DNA of 57,722 nt from Verrucomicrobiales bacterium (GCA_016795425.1 JAEUHG010000178.1:1-57722); one strand, 5' to 3'. Shown: positions 15,982 to 26,600, counted from the stretch's first letter. Numbers and translations: made by a program. The notes: a model not told the origin generated them from the sequence alone.

Positions 15982-17139
15982 ATGAAGAGACTCATGGAAG
16001 AAATCAGAAGCCGATCGGGGCGTTTCCATAAAGTGTTCGCTTCGGTCTTGTTGTTGGGAGCCGGCCTTTCGAGCGCGCCAGCAGTTGATATCCTGAGCAA
16101 CGGCAACCTGGACGCCGTTTCGGTGTCGACCCAGGTAAATCCGAGTCCGACCGGCTGGGTGCTCGAAGCGACCAAGTCCAATTCCGGCGAGTTCACCGAC
16201 GGCGCGAATTCCGAGCCTTGGTGCAATGTCCGGGACACCGGCGGCTACGGGGTTTTCTTCAAACCGTTCCAGGGAAACGTTGATTCCGGCGATTTGCTCA
16301 GTGTCTTTCTCTACCAGGACAATCCGGCGACCGTTGGTTCAAAGTTCACCCTGTCGGGGTTTGCCGCGGCGGAGTCGAGGTACAGCGGGCTTGAGTCGAC
16401 GAACGACCCCGCACCTCAGACGTTATTTATGGTGCTGTTCCTCGATGCGTCAGGCGCGGTGATCTCCAGCAACTCCCTGGACCTGATCGCCGCTGGACTG
16501 CCGACGGGAGGACCGAATTCGATGGCGGAATTCAGCATGCCGGAAGTGGTCGCGCCCCCGAACACGGCGACGGTCCGTGCCGGGGTCGCCATGCTCAACG
16601 TCTACTCGACCTCGGGGCAGCAGTCGTTCTTTGCCGATGCCTTTACCTTGGATGCGACCTTGTCGGCCGGGGCGCCGGTGATCGACGTCCATCCTGAAGA
16701 TGCCACTGTGGCCCCGGGAGGTTCGGCGACCTTCACAGTACGGCTCTCGAATCCCAGTGGCATCCGCTATCAATGGCAGCACGCTCGCACCAACCTGACG
16801 GATGGCGGCAATATTGCCGGGGCCACGACGAGCACCCTGACGGTGTCCAATGCTTCCGAGGCGGATATCGGCAAGTATCGCGTCCTGGTGACCAATGATT
16901 CGGGATCGATCTTCAGCAACGAAGCGAATCTCGCGACGGTCGGCATCGAGTTCAGTCCGGTGATTCAGCTCGTCGGAAAGATCGGGGATAATTACCGGAT
17001 CGACTACGCAACGAGCGTGGCACCGACAACCTGGATTCCCTTAAGCACCAACAAACTGGTTTCGTCGCCCCAGGCCCTCGTCGACAGCCACTGGCGTGAG
17101 AGCCAGGCCCGCTTCTATCGCGCGGTTTATCTGCCCTAG
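15982..17139 (+). CDS. Secreted protein with Ig-like domain and FYR-type C-terminal module
   Basis: A 385-residue exported protein of unknown function. The start is well supported by AAGGA five bases before the ATG. A signal peptide ends near residue 35 (SVLLLGAGLSSAPAVD). Residues ~36-225 form a beta-rich domain resembling a CBM4/9 or DUF642-like jelly roll: it opens with ILSNGNLD, the usual 'NG-x-F/L-E/D' start, and contains the DTGGYGVFF motif. An Ig-like domain follows at about 232-320 (GGSATFTVRLSN, YQWQHARTNL, DIGKYRVLVTNDSG). The last ~60 residues are the shared module (YRIDYATSVAPTTWIPLS ... FYRAVYLP). A role in surface glycan binding is plausible but only inferred. Confidence 0.8.
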   Translation: MKRLMEEIRSRSGRFHKVFASVLLLGAGLSSAPAVDILSNGNLDAVSVSTQVNPSPTGWVLEATKSNSGEFTDGANSEPWCNVRDTGGYGVFFKPFQGNVDSGDLLSVFLYQDNPATVGSKFTLSGFAAAESRYSGLESTNDPAPQTLFMVLFLDASGAVISSNSLDLIAAGLPTGGPNSMAEFSMPEVVAPPNTATVRAGVAMLNVYSTSGQQSFFADAFTLDATLSAGAPVIDVHPEDATVAPGGSATFTVRLSNPSGIRYQWQHARTNLTDGGNIAGATTSTLTVSNASEADIGKYRVLVTNDSGSIFSNEANLATVGIEFSPVIQLVGKIGDNYRIDYATSVAPTTWIPLSTNKLVSSPQALVDSHWRESQARFYRAVYLP

Positions 17140-17310
17140 GTCGGCAACCAGCGATCCGTGCCGGAAGGCGGGTTCCCGATTGGGCGGGTTGAGTTAAGAG
17201 CAGGTCGGGGCTCGGCGCAGTTGCGGTGTCAAACCGGAGGCGGGCGTTCCGGCCTTCGAAGCCGAGCGTTGCCGTTCGTCGCGAGACGTGGTTCTTTCGG
17301 CACCCAGAAT

Positions 17311-18207
17311 ATGAGTAACGCCGACGTCCGTATGGCCGAGTCGGAGCAGGTGCGAGAGCGAGTCCGTGAAGGTTACGCCCAGGTCGCCCGTGACACCTCG
17401 TCAGGTTGCTGCAATTCGGGAGTGTCCTGCTGCGGTTCGTCGCCGCAGGACAGCGACAAACTCGCCTCGCAACTCGGTTATTCCGCCGAGGATCTCCAAT
17501 CCTTGCCGGAGGGCGCGAACATGGGGTTGTCGTGCGGAAACCCGGCGGCCCTGGCGGCGTTGCGACCCGGAGAAGTGGTGTTGGACCTGGGCAGCGGCGG
17601 TGGCTTCGATGTCTTCGTGGCTGGGCGCAAGGTCGGCGTGGGCGGGCGAGTGATTGGTGTCGACATGACCGCGGAGATGCTGGCGAAGGCGCGGCGGAAT
17701 CAGAGGGCCTACGAGTCGCGGACCGGGTTGAACAACGTCGAGTTTCGTCTCGGTGAAATCGAGCACCTGCCGGTGGCCGATGGCAGCGTCGATGTGATCC
17801 TTTCCAACTGCGTGATCAACCTGTCGCCCGACAAGCCACAGGTCTGGCGGGAAATGGCGCGGGTCTTGAAACCTGGGGGTCGCGTGGCGGTTTCGGACAT
17901 TGCATTGCTGAAACCACTTCCACCCAAGGTGCTGGAATTGGTGCAGGCCTTGGTGGGATGTGTGGCGGGTGCGGTTCTGGTCGAGGAGACTGAGCGCATG
18001 GTTCAGGAAGCGGGCCTGGTGGAGATCGAGTGTACCCGCAAGCCGGGCTATATCGAAGCGATGACCGATTGGCAGGACCCCCTGTATCGGCAGATCATCG
18101 AGCACCTGCCCGCGGGTGCGAAACCGGTGGACTACCTTACGAGTCTCGAAGTGCGCGCCCGCAAAGCGGACCCCGCCTGTTGCTGCGGATCCGGGTGTGA
18201 AGGGTGA
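17311..18207 (+). CDS. arsM: Arsenite S-adenosylmethionine methyltransferase
   Basis: A cytoplasmic enzyme that methylates As(III) to mono-, di- and trimethylated forms. The SAM-binding motif DLGSGGGFD lies at 92-100 and GVDMTAEML at 116-124. The three cysteines that bind trivalent arsenic are present: C75 (GLSCGNP), C167 (SNCVINLS) and C217 (VGCVAGA), matching C72/C174/C224 of algal ArsM. Extra cysteines occur near 33-41 (SGCCNSGVSCCGSS) and at the end (PACCCGSGCEG). The ATG at 17311 was chosen because the 51 upstream residues of the longer frame are unlike the family. No arsR, arsC or efflux pump gene is adjacent, so this is an orphan ars gene and its induction cannot be read here. Confidence 0.93.
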   Translation: MSNADVRMAESEQVRERVREGYAQVARDTSSGCCNSGVSCCGSSPQDSDKLASQLGYSAEDLQSLPEGANMGLSCGNPAALAALRPGEVVLDLGSGGGFDVFVAGRKVGVGGRVIGVDMTAEMLAKARRNQRAYESRTGLNNVEFRLGEIEHLPVADGSVDVILSNCVINLSPDKPQVWREMARVLKPGGRVAVSDIALLKPLPPKVLELVQALVGCVAGAVLVEETERMVQEAGLVEIECTRKPGYIEAMTDWQDPLYRQIIEHLPAGAKPVDYLTSLEVRARKADPACCCGSGCEG

Positions 18208-18256
18208 CACCCGCTGATACCGTCCGACCCATTGGCCAGACGTGAGAGTTGGTGTG

Positions 18257-18300
18257 CCTGAGCCGAGACTTGTAACAATTGTTACAAGTCTCGGCTCAGG
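18257..18300. terminator. Perfect 44-bp palindrome between convergent genes, probable bidirectional terminator
   Basis: The 22-base left half, starting CCTGAGCCGAGACTTG, is followed at once by its exact reverse complement, with no loop or mismatch. The centre is TTGTAACAATTGTTACAA. As RNA it would form a very stable hairpin on either strand. It lies between arsM (+, ends 18207) and the phosphatase-fold gene (-, ends 18370), so termination from both sides is the simplest reading. There is no T-tract. A protein-binding site or an insertion relic are alternatives. Confidence 0.6.
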
Positions 18301-18369
18301 GGATGGGGGTGTGGCTGGGGAGGTGGTTCCAGGGAACTAGGGTGAGGATTGCGATGCCGGGCGCCGGGT

Positions 18370-19569
18370 TCATTGGGCGCGGGTGGGTGAGGGGCGCCAC
18401 TGGTAATCGACGATGATGGGAAGGTGATCGGAGAGTTCTCGCGAGGTTTCTGGTTTGAGGTCGTGTGCCGAAAGGACTGCGGCGGGAAGGTCTTCGGAAC
18501 TGACGACGAACGCGCGGGACTCCTGAAGGCTCGCGGGACTGTAGAGGGAGTAATCCAACCGGCCGGATGGAAAGGCGCTTCCGCGTCCGTCCCAGGTCCA
18601 GGTTTCCTGCCCATCCAACTGCACCGCGGCGGCTGGAACGAGGGAACCGTGGGGATCCGGCAGGGGGCGGCGCAGAATGTCGAGGGGTTGGGAGCCGCCG
18701 ACGAGGTTCAGATCGCCGGCGACAAGAACGGCGTCGACTTGGCGCCTCTCAAGCGTTTGCTGAATGGCCTGGTGGATGATGCGGGTCTCCATCTGGCGCC
18801 GGATCTCGGGCCAGTCATTGGTGCCATTGCAGCATTGGAGATCGATGGCGACGGCGAGCACGCGGCGTTCTCCAATGCGGAGAATGCCACCGGCGGTCGG
18901 AATCCCGAGATCGAGGTTGCGTTGGACCCGACTGTTCCAAGCCGACTCTGGAACCAAGGTTTTGAGTCGATCGAAGTCCGCCGCCGGATAGCGAAGCCCG
19001 TCGAGTTCGGGGACGGGTTCGACCGGGTGGCGGCTGACGACTCCAGCTCGCTGATAGCCGCCGGCGGAACCTATGACGACGTTCCAGGTTGTGTTGGTTG
19101 ATCCATCGATCCCATGAAGGATCCGGGCGATTTCGGCTGGCGAACGTCCTCCCTGTATTTCATCGAGCAGCAAGATGTCAGGAACGGTGATGCGAAAAAT
19201 GGCCCGATAGCGATCGGAGAACTTGAAGAGATTCTCCTGACTGACATTCCAGGACAGGACTCGGAAGGTTCCTGGGGCGGGTGGGGGTGGCAGAGCGATC
19301 GCTGCGGATCGGACCGGGGTTGGCACCCATGCCACCAAAGCGAGCACCCCCGGCAGGAATCGCCGAACCAAGCCGAGCACGGTGAACGAAGAGTGAAGCA
19401 ATCTCACGTCGGGCTGTGGGCCGGCGGAACCGCCGGGCGGCGTCAATCCACAGTATCGGATCGCCGTCGTCAATGGCACATGGCTGACGCCTTCACGAGC
19501 CCAGGAATGAGTCGCCGGGACATTGCGCCCCGGGGTTCTGGATTTGCGGCGTTTCGTGGAACGGGGCAA
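18370..19569 (-). CDS. Endonuclease/exonuclease/phosphatase (EEP) family protein, probably exported
   Basis: A metal-dependent phosphodiesterase of the DNase I/exonuclease III fold. The family motifs occur in order: SWNVSQENL near residue 104, LLDEIQGG near 134 (metal-binding Glu), VAGDLNLVGG near 285 (GDxN), LDYSLYS near 337, and LSDHLPIIVDY near 384 (SDH catalytic His). A hydrophobic stretch with basic residues (LVRRFLPGVLALVAWVP, then TPVRSAA) at about 67-92 looks like a signal peptide. The true start is therefore probably inside this frame, perhaps a non-ATG codon near residue 55-67. Secreted EEP proteins act on nucleic acids, lipids or phosphoesters; the substrate cannot be read here. 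Convergent with arsM across the palindrome. Confidence 0.82.
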   Translation of the reverse strand: MPRSTKRRKSRTPGRNVPATHSWAREGVSHVPLTTAIRYCGLTPPGGSAGPQPDVRLLHSSFTVLGLVRRFLPGVLALVAWVPTPVRSAAIALPPPPAPGTFRVLSWNVSQENLFKFSDRYRAIFRITVPDILLLDEIQGGRSPAEIARILHGIDGSTNTTWNVVIGSAGGYQRAGVVSRHPVEPVPELDGLRYPAADFDRLKTLVPESAWNSRVQRNLDLGIPTAGGILRIGERRVLAVAIDLQCCNGTNDWPEIRRQMETRIIHQAIQQTLERRQVDAVLVAGDLNLVGGSQPLDILRRPLPDPHGSLVPAAAVQLDGQETWTWDGRGSAFPSGRLDYSLYSPASLQESRAFVVSSEDLPAAVLSAHDLKPETSRELSDHLPIIVDYQWRPSPTRAQ

Positions 19570-19635
19570 GCCATGGGGCGGTGGTCATGGGAACCGGGCA
19601 GAGAGGCGGGTCCCGTTCCAGGAAACCGGATGCTG

Positions 19636-22600
19636 CTAAGGTGGGAGGACGATGCGGTAGAAGGCGGAGGGTGCGTTCCTGCGAGCGCCTTCAATGCGGG
19701 CTTGGGCGGTGCCTGACGCTGAAAAAGTATCCTGTTTGACGAGGTTCCAATGCGTAAGGTCGTTGGATACTTCGAGAACATAGGATTGGAGCGGAGCACC
19801 GCCGGTCATATCGACAACCACATCGCCAAGGGGTTCATGGATGCAACGGAGGAGGACACTGCCGACCGCGCGGATCGAAAAGCTCTGGGAGTCGGTTTGA
19901 CCACCGACGTCACGGATCTCGACGCGATATTCGCCCGTGGAGGCCCCGGTGGCGGGGCCTACGACCAGTTCCGCGCCGTGCGCACCGTCGATCGGTTGGT
20001 TGTTCCTGAACCACCGGTACTCCAAAGGTCCCCAACCGACGGATCGGACGAGGAGGTTGGTGGTGGTGCCGAGGGCGAGGTGATGGTGAAGCGAAGACCG
20101 GCCGACGGTGGCGGGAGGGTTGGAATCGATGACCGTGAGATGGGCCGTCCGAGTTCGCCACAGACGGCTGCCGATCGTGGCTTCCGCCCAGTAGTCGCCG
20201 GCGTGTTCCGGCAGGCAGCGGGTGACGAGGAGGTTCGACTGGGTGGCTCCGGGGATGGGGACGCCTTGGTGGAACCACTGGAGTTGGTGATTCTCATGGC
20301 CGGCGATGGCGCAGGCGAAGTTGGCGGATTGACCCGAGAGGACGGCCAGATCGGCAGGTTCCTGGACGAAAGCGGGAGAGGCGGAAGGAAAGGCGACCGC
20401 GGTGGAGGCGTGCGTCTCGCCTGCGGCGTTGCGGACGACCAAGGTGTATTCGGCGGTGGCGACCTGATTGGAGGCAACGATGATGAGTTGGGGTTGGGTG
20501 GCGTTGGAGATGACGGATCCATTCTCCAACCATTGGCAGGTGAAGGGAGGCGTGCCGAGGATCAGCGGTTCGAGACGGCAGGAGGCACCGGCCAGGGCGT
20601 CGCAGGAACCTGGCAGCGACAGGATTTGTGGAATGCGCAAAGGTTCTGAAGCGGCGGCGATCAATCCGGCGGGGTGCGGCAGAAGGAAGACTTGATTCAC
20701 CCCACCGACCGCGAGTCCGGTATCGCCATTGAAGCCGGTGAGCCTGGGAGCGGATCCCAGCGGCGTGTGGGCGTCACCGGTCAGGTGTTGGATTCTGGGT
20801 GGTTGAGATTCGATATCGATGACCAGGCATTTTCCGGTGGGCAGGGTTTGGTCGCCGGGCGCGAAGTATGAACCACCGACGACGACGGCGCCCTGGTGGT
20901 GATGGACATAGTTGATCGTGGACCAACGTCCGAGATCGAACGACTCGCGCGAGGGACCGGGTTGGTGCGGGTGACAGAGAACCAGTTCGAGGGCGCGCGG
21001 GCCGAACCAATTGGTTTCGAAGCGATGCTGGATCACGCAGGCAGCGCGACGTTGCCAGGTGAAGGCGCCGAGGATGCTGCTGGTCGCGTCCGGAACCTTT
21101 TCGACGGGCGACCAAGTGCGGGAGTTGGGCACGAGTTGCGAGGCGAGCCAGAGGGATTCGTCGCCGGAGAAGTTGCCCATGATATCGGAGATGAGGGCTC
21201 CGAACATGGTCTGGACCAGGTAACTCAGGCCGGACTGGTAGGCTTCGCTCAGGGCGTATTCGAGAGCCATGGGGACCTCGGCCAGGCCCAGCCAGGACGT
21301 TGCCGCAGTCACGGCGTCGAGCAGGACGAGCCATTGCGCGACGCAGTCCTGATTTTCGAAGGCATGACGATAGGCGAGGAGGCGTCCCGACATCGTGGGT
21401 CCGGAGGCGAGCATCTCGTTGACCAGACCGGCCATCCACGATCCCAGGACCCCCTTGAGATCAACGTCGAAGTCGATGCAGGGTTGGAGCAGTTCGATCA
21501 GCGAGGCATCGAGGTCGGCGCCGTGGAAGGAGGCCTGGAGGGTACGGCGGAGCGATTGTTCCAGGTGTGTGCCAAACAGATCGTTGGGAGCGGTCGCCGC
21601 CCGGTCGAAGACCTCCGCAACCGTCCAACCCGACCACCCCACTTCATCCAAGGCTCTGAGGAGATCCGCGACGGTGCTCTCCGGTAGTCCTGGTCGTCCG
21701 ACCGTGAGACCGAGATGGATTAGGGCGGTATCGACAGAAGTCGAGGCAGCGAAACGGTCGCCTGTGGGTGCGAGATCCAGGACTCCGTGGGCGATCAATC
21801 GACCGAGCAGAAGGCCGGACGGCAGGTTCGTGGCGAAGGATTGGTTGGCTTCAAGAAGAGAGAATTGGAGATCCTTGCCGGCCAGAGCGGGTGCGAGGCG
21901 TTGGGCGAAGTTCTCGCCGAGCGTCTGCTGCATGGCTTGGAGGCGCGCATGGACCTCCGACTGGAAGTTGGCGAAATCCGTGTGGCCAGACAGGTAGCGA
22001 TAGAACTTGAGCAATTCGAACCAGGCCAGGCCGTTGCGGTCGAGAGCGCGGCCTGCGGACGCATCATTCCAGGAGAAGAGCGCGAGTTCGGCGAGTTCGC
22101 GGGCCGATTCGGGATAATGGGCGCACGACGGCCAGCGGACACCTGGAATCCACTCGACCAGGTCTTCGAGCGCGCCGAGCGCCGCATTCACCGCGCCGAA
22201 TCCACCGCAGGTTCGCAGCACCATGCTGATCAGGTCACCGGCGGGGGAATTCGCCAGGGCGTCGACAAGATCGCCCAGCTTCCAATGCATGAACTCCGGA
22301 TTGCCGAGAAGTGGTGCGATGATCCGGAGAGTAAGGTAGCGAACCAGGGAATCTTCGGTCAGTTCCTCGTTGAAGACGGCGCCGATGGCCGCACGGGTGT
22401 CCTGGGCGGACAAGCGGCGAAACTCCGGTTCAACGACGCTGTCGAACCACCCGTTCAGGGTCGGCGCGAACCACTCCTTGCTCAGGATCGCTTCGTCGTC
22501 GAGGGAAGTCCGGGTTTGGAAGATTTTGGCCAGGGCGGACTCGAGGCTTTCCGTTCGGGAGACTCGATATTTCGTGAGGACGCTGGAGAGGGTTTCATCG

Positions 22601-23607
22601 GGAGCGTGGAACTCGAGAATACGGGGCCCCAGGGTCAGGCCGGTCGGTCCGCAGCGGGCTTCATAGGCTTGGAGGCCGCGCGATTTCAGCTCCGAGAGGT
22701 CGACGGCTGATAGGCTGCGATTGATCAGGACACGCAGCGATTGGTGCACCGCGTCGGCGCGCAAGATCCGTTCGATCTTGGGTCGCCAGTAGGAGGCGTG
22801 GTGCTCCTGTCGCCGCGGTTCGAACACGGTGAGTTGGACTTCAGGCTGCGTGGGATCGAATCGAAAGCTCGCAGGATTGCCGGAGAACAAGTGGCCGATG
22901 GGAACATCGCCCTGCACGGAGGGCCCGGATTCGCGGGTCCAGAGGAGACGGGGTTCCTCGGGGTCGGAAACATCCATCAATACCTGGCGGTGTATCGCCT
23001 GGTTCGGGTCTCCCGTGATGTCCCGATTAGGAATGACTTGTTGCAGCAAACTTCCATGCCGACCGGCGAAGTGAAGCTGAGTCATGCCCAGTCCCAATCC
23101 CGTCACGGGAGGCGGCAGGGCGCGGGAGAAGGACAGGCGTCCGGCGCTATCGAGATGGTAGACCGACAGACCGGAACGGGTTTGGAGCAGAAGGCCGCCC
23201 GGAAAAGGGAACAGGGCGAGGGGCGTGAACTGCACGCCGTTGGTGAGCACGTTACCGAAATCGATACTGGAGACGAGTTCCGGATGGCGTGGTTGTCGGG
23301 TGTTCCAGACGTCGAGGATCTCGTGGCTCGCGGAGTCCCGGAGTGCGACGAACAAGAAGTGGTCCAGGCCGGCGAGACGCTCGATCGAGACCACCTCGGT
23401 CTTTCGTCCAGGGACCACGCCGTCGCCATAGAGGGCGTTTTGGACTCCCGAAGGCAGGGGATGGATGGCCGGCACTGGTGCCGGTGTTCCGCAGTTCGCG
23501 GCAACGCCGGATACTGCCAAATAAAGAAGCCAGGTGAGTCGGTGAATCAGGGCGATCCGCGGCCGGTACAACCGGCGTCGGCTCCCGGAGCATTGCTGGA
23601 ATCCCAT
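19636..23607 (-). CDS. Very large secreted protein with three C-terminal Ig-like domains and FYR-type module
   Basis: A 1324-residue protein of unknown function. The ATG at 23607 is preceded by GAGGG at Shine-Dalgarno distance and avoids overlap with the upstream gene; a longer in-frame start at 23925 would overlap it by 241 bases. A hydrophobic leader lies at about 19-38 (IALIHRLTWLLYLAVSGV). Residues ~50-330 are beta-rich and LVIVD/propeller-like (LDVWNTRQPRHPELVSSIDF). Residues ~370-960 are mostly helical, with no motif I recognise. Three Ig-like domains follow at about 1010-1270 (cores FTCQWLENGSV, LQWFHQGVPIPGA, YRWFRNNQPIDGA). The C-terminus is the shared module (SYVLEVSNDLTHWNLV ... 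FYRIVLPP). It lies 77 bases behind the metalloprotease-like gene on the same strand and may be co-transcribed with it. Confidence 0.75.
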   Translation of the reverse strand: MGFQQCSGSRRRLYRPRIALIHRLTWLLYLAVSGVAANCGTPAPVPAIHPLPSGVQNALYGDGVVPGRKTEVVSIERLAGLDHFLFVALRDSASHEILDVWNTRQPRHPELVSSIDFGNVLTNGVQFTPLALFPFPGGLLLQTRSGLSVYHLDSAGRLSFSRALPPPVTGLGLGMTQLHFAGRHGSLLQQVIPNRDITGDPNQAIHRQVLMDVSDPEEPRLLWTRESGPSVQGDVPIGHLFSGNPASFRFDPTQPEVQLTVFEPRRQEHHASYWRPKIERILRADAVHQSLRVLINRSLSAVDLSELKSRGLQAYEARCGPTGLTLGPRILEFHAPDETLSSVLTKYRVSRTESLESALAKIFQTRTSLDDEAILSKEWFAPTLNGWFDSVVEPEFRRLSAQDTRAAIGAVFNEELTEDSLVRYLTLRIIAPLLGNPEFMHWKLGDLVDALANSPAGDLISMVLRTCGGFGAVNAALGALEDLVEWIPGVRWPSCAHYPESARELAELALFSWNDASAGRALDRNGLAWFELLKFYRYLSGHTDFANFQSEVHARLQAMQQTLGENFAQRLAPALAGKDLQFSLLEANQSFATNLPSGLLLGRLIAHGVLDLAPTGDRFAASTSVDTALIHLGLTVGRPGLPESTVADLLRALDEVGWSGWTVAEVFDRAATAPNDLFGTHLEQSLRRTLQASFHGADLDASLIELLQPCIDFDVDLKGVLGSWMAGLVNEMLASGPTMSGRLLAYRHAFENQDCVAQWLVLLDAVTAATSWLGLAEVPMALEYALSEAYQSGLSYLVQTMFGALISDIMGNFSGDESLWLASQLVPNSRTWSPVEKVPDATSSILGAFTWQRRAACVIQHRFETNWFGPRALELVLCHPHQPGPSRESFDLGRWSTINYVHHHQGAVVVGGSYFAPGDQTLPTGKCLVIDIESQPPRIQHLTGDAHTPLGSAPRLTGFNGDTGLAVGGVNQVFLLPHPAGLIAAASEPLRIPQILSLPGSCDALAGASCRLEPLILGTPPFTCQWLENGSVISNATQPQLIIVASNQVATAEYTLVVRNAAGETHASTAVAFPSASPAFVQEPADLAVLSGQSANFACAIAGHENHQLQWFHQGVPIPGATQSNLLVTRCLPEHAGDYWAEATIGSRLWRTRTAHLTVIDSNPPATVGRSSLHHHLALGTTTNLLVRSVGWGPLEYRWFRNNQPIDGAHGAELVVGPATGASTGEYRVEIRDVGGQTDSQSFSIRAVGSVLLRCIHEPLGDVVVDMTGGAPLQSYVLEVSNDLTHWNLVKQDTFSASGTAQARIEGARRNAPSAFYRIVLPP

Positions 23608-23684
23608 GAGTCCCTCGGTGGACGGAGGTCTCCATGCTACATCGACGGATTTCGGGATCTCTACACGCAGAATCCGGCATCCGA

Positions 23685-26600
23685 TCAGGGTTCCCAAACG
23701 ACCCGATAGAATCGGATTCCCGAAGGATCGCCGGAGTTGGCGTCGGTAACGTCGTAGGACGGTTCCGAGGCGAGACGGCGGTCCAGTGAGATCCAGGTTT
23801 TCAGATCGGTCGATACCTGGACGGTGTAGGTATAGCCCGCATGGGCGATGATTCGGAGTTTTGCCGGCACCCCTGGCGCTGGCTGAGAATCGAGGCGAAG
23901 CGACGGTGCGATCCCGGTGTTCCAATCGCGAGCCATGCGGCGGAGTTCGGGATTCGAGCGGATCGCCACGTCGCTTCCGAACTGGGCGAGCAGTTGAGCG
24001 GATGCCCGGGCGGCACCCAGACGAAGTCCGGAGGCTGCGACCACAAAGACATTGTCGGTGGCTTCGCGGTCGGAATCCTCAGGTGCCAATCCCAGGGCGT
24101 TCTGACCGAAACGTTGGGCGTCGCCAAACCTTCCCTGATCCCAGGCTTGGTAGGCCAGTCGCCGCAGTTGTGCGGCGCGTTGGGCGTCGTCCATGGGCGA
24201 GGCGACCGTGAAACGAAGTTCACCACTGGTGACGACACCGGAGGCTGGGAGAAGTGCGGGATCGACGCGATTTCGGCCGTCCCATGCGACGGCGAGGGTG
24301 TACGCGCCGGCTTTGAGAGGGACCTTGGTGGGATCGGTCAGGAACTCGCGAGTTCGCACACCCGTGCGTCGCTCCCAGACTGAGGGATGGGCGGGCGGCT
24401 GGCGGCGGTACTCCGTCCATGGACCGGAAGGGACGACGACCGTTTTGGTGCCGTTGGTTTCGATGCGTGACAGTTCGAGGAGGAAGCCATCGGGCCAGGA
24501 ATCGGCGATGGCGGGAAAGGCAGGCGGATCGGTCCGGGGAAGTTGTTGGTGCAGGATCTGAGACCAAGTTCGCACGACCGAGGGGACGGTGAGTCGGATG
24601 CTGAAGCGGAGAGGGTCGCCTTCGAGGGGTGAGTCCCACTCGGGGGTGGCATCGACTTGGAGGGACGAATCGACCGACGGGGTCATGAGCCAGCGGCTGG
24701 GCGGTTGCGCGGTTACTGGCGAACCGGGGGACGGGAGCGACGGGTAGAAGTGGAGAACGGGGCCGCCTTTCCTCTGGTCGGTGACGTGGATTTGTTCGTA
24801 ACAACCCTTGCCGGTGGTGGTGGCGGTCGGGTCGTGACAGAACTCCTGCGGGCTGAGCACGGGATGGTGCCAGCGCGCCTGGATCTCCATGCGATCGTTC
24901 GGATCGCGAGGGAAGTCGGCGCTGATGTAGCGCATGAAGCAGCTCCACGGACCGCCGTCGTTGGGAGGGGCAAGGTCATCGATGCCGATGCCGTGTCCGA
25001 GCTCATGACTGGTGCCTGCCATGAGGTAGAGGTAATTCTGTTCCTCCCAGTCGGCCTGGTGGGACTCGATGTATTCGTTGGCGAGGCGGGCGGCCTCGTT
25101 GCGGAGGCGCTCCTTTTCCGCGTTGGAGGCTTTGGCATAGTCCTTGAAGAGGCTGAGACCGTAGGTGTGATACAGGACATAGCTTCGCGAGATATCCTCG
25201 ATGCCGGCGGAGTAGAGTTCCACCGCAAAGGCGCTGCGGGGAGATTCCGGCCATTCGCCCCCGGTCAGGTCGTGGTAGGTGAAACCGTAATAGGTGCTGA
25301 TATCCCGGTTGAGTTCGCTGCCGTATTTGGCCTTCCACATATCCTGGAAGTCCTTGGCCAGAGTTGGGGTCGGGCTATTGACGAGACGGACGTGGAGCGC
25401 GTGTTGATCGACGGCATGTCCGAAGCCGGAGGTGTTGAAATTCACGATGCGTTTCTTGGCTCCGGCGGTTCCGGGACCGGTCCATTCGTCACCTTCGACG
25501 AACCGGACGCGCAATTTGGCGGTCATTTCGAAGCTCATGACCGAGCCGAGGTTGAGGTGGACGAGAGAGTCGGGGTCGTGGATGAAGATGAATTTCTTGC
25601 GTGCCATCAGGCGTTCGTGTTCACCGCCGAATTTGAAACCCCGGTACTTCTCGTAGAGGCTGATGCCGTCCCCGTTGGTCTCATGGTCGTTGGGTTCGTC
25701 GGCCTCGTCCCAGTTCGGGGCGGACGCCTTGCCCCAGACCTCCTCGGCCTTTTCCCAGGCATCGGCCAGGCGGTTGCCGTTGTCGTCCTGCGGCAACGTC
25801 AGCCATTTGACGTCCGGTTTGCCGTCGAGGTGTGCCGGGATTTCCTCGCCCGCCTCGGTGATGGCCGTGACCTTCACCTTGGCAGCGGCGCCGTAGTCGT
25901 AGCACAGGACGATGGCCGAACTGGAGGTGGTAAAGTCCGCGGTTTCGTACCGTTGTTTCTGGTGGGTGGGTTCGATGCCCTTCGACTTGGAGAATTGCAG
26001 GTCGAAGTCGCTGGTCGCCTGGTCTTTCGCCGGTGCATTCAGGCAGAGGCCCGGTTCCTTGGAAGTGTCCTGCAACTCGAAGCGGAATTTCGCGCGGGTG
26101 ACCGGTGGGGTTCCCTGGGCGCCTTTGAGGCGCAACTCGGCCGCGACCACGACGGGATTGGTACCGGGTGTGGTTTGATCCGGACCGGCGGTTGGCATCC
26201 ACTGGCCGTAGTCCTTGGGAGGAAGGATGACAGCTTCGACCTGTTCGCCATTTCGCGTGACCGTATAACTGGCGTTGAGTTCGGCCGAGCTGAGGATGTC
26301 GGCATGAGATCCCGAGGCGTTTCCACTGGTGAAGAAACTTTGGGCATTGGGCTTGAAGGTCACGACGCCGGAGTTGTCCTTCATGATCAGGTCGTCCTCC
26401 GCAATCTTGATCGCCGTGCGTGCCAGACGTTCGGCGCCCTGTCCGGCCTCAGGTTCCGAGACAATGAAGTCGACCATGTACGGCCAGCCGACCACGGCTC
26501 GGCCATCGCTGGGTTTGAAACTGAGAGAGATCGTTCCCGGGCCGGGCTGGCGTTCGTGATAGGACCAGTTCTCAATGTCGAGAATGTGGCCGGAGCCCGA

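Noticed and set aside
23608..23925. Upstream 106-codon extension of the 1324-residue protein
   Set aside because: It overlaps the metalloprotease gene and lacks a leader; the ATG at 23607 has a Shine-Dalgarno sequence and a hydrophobic leader.
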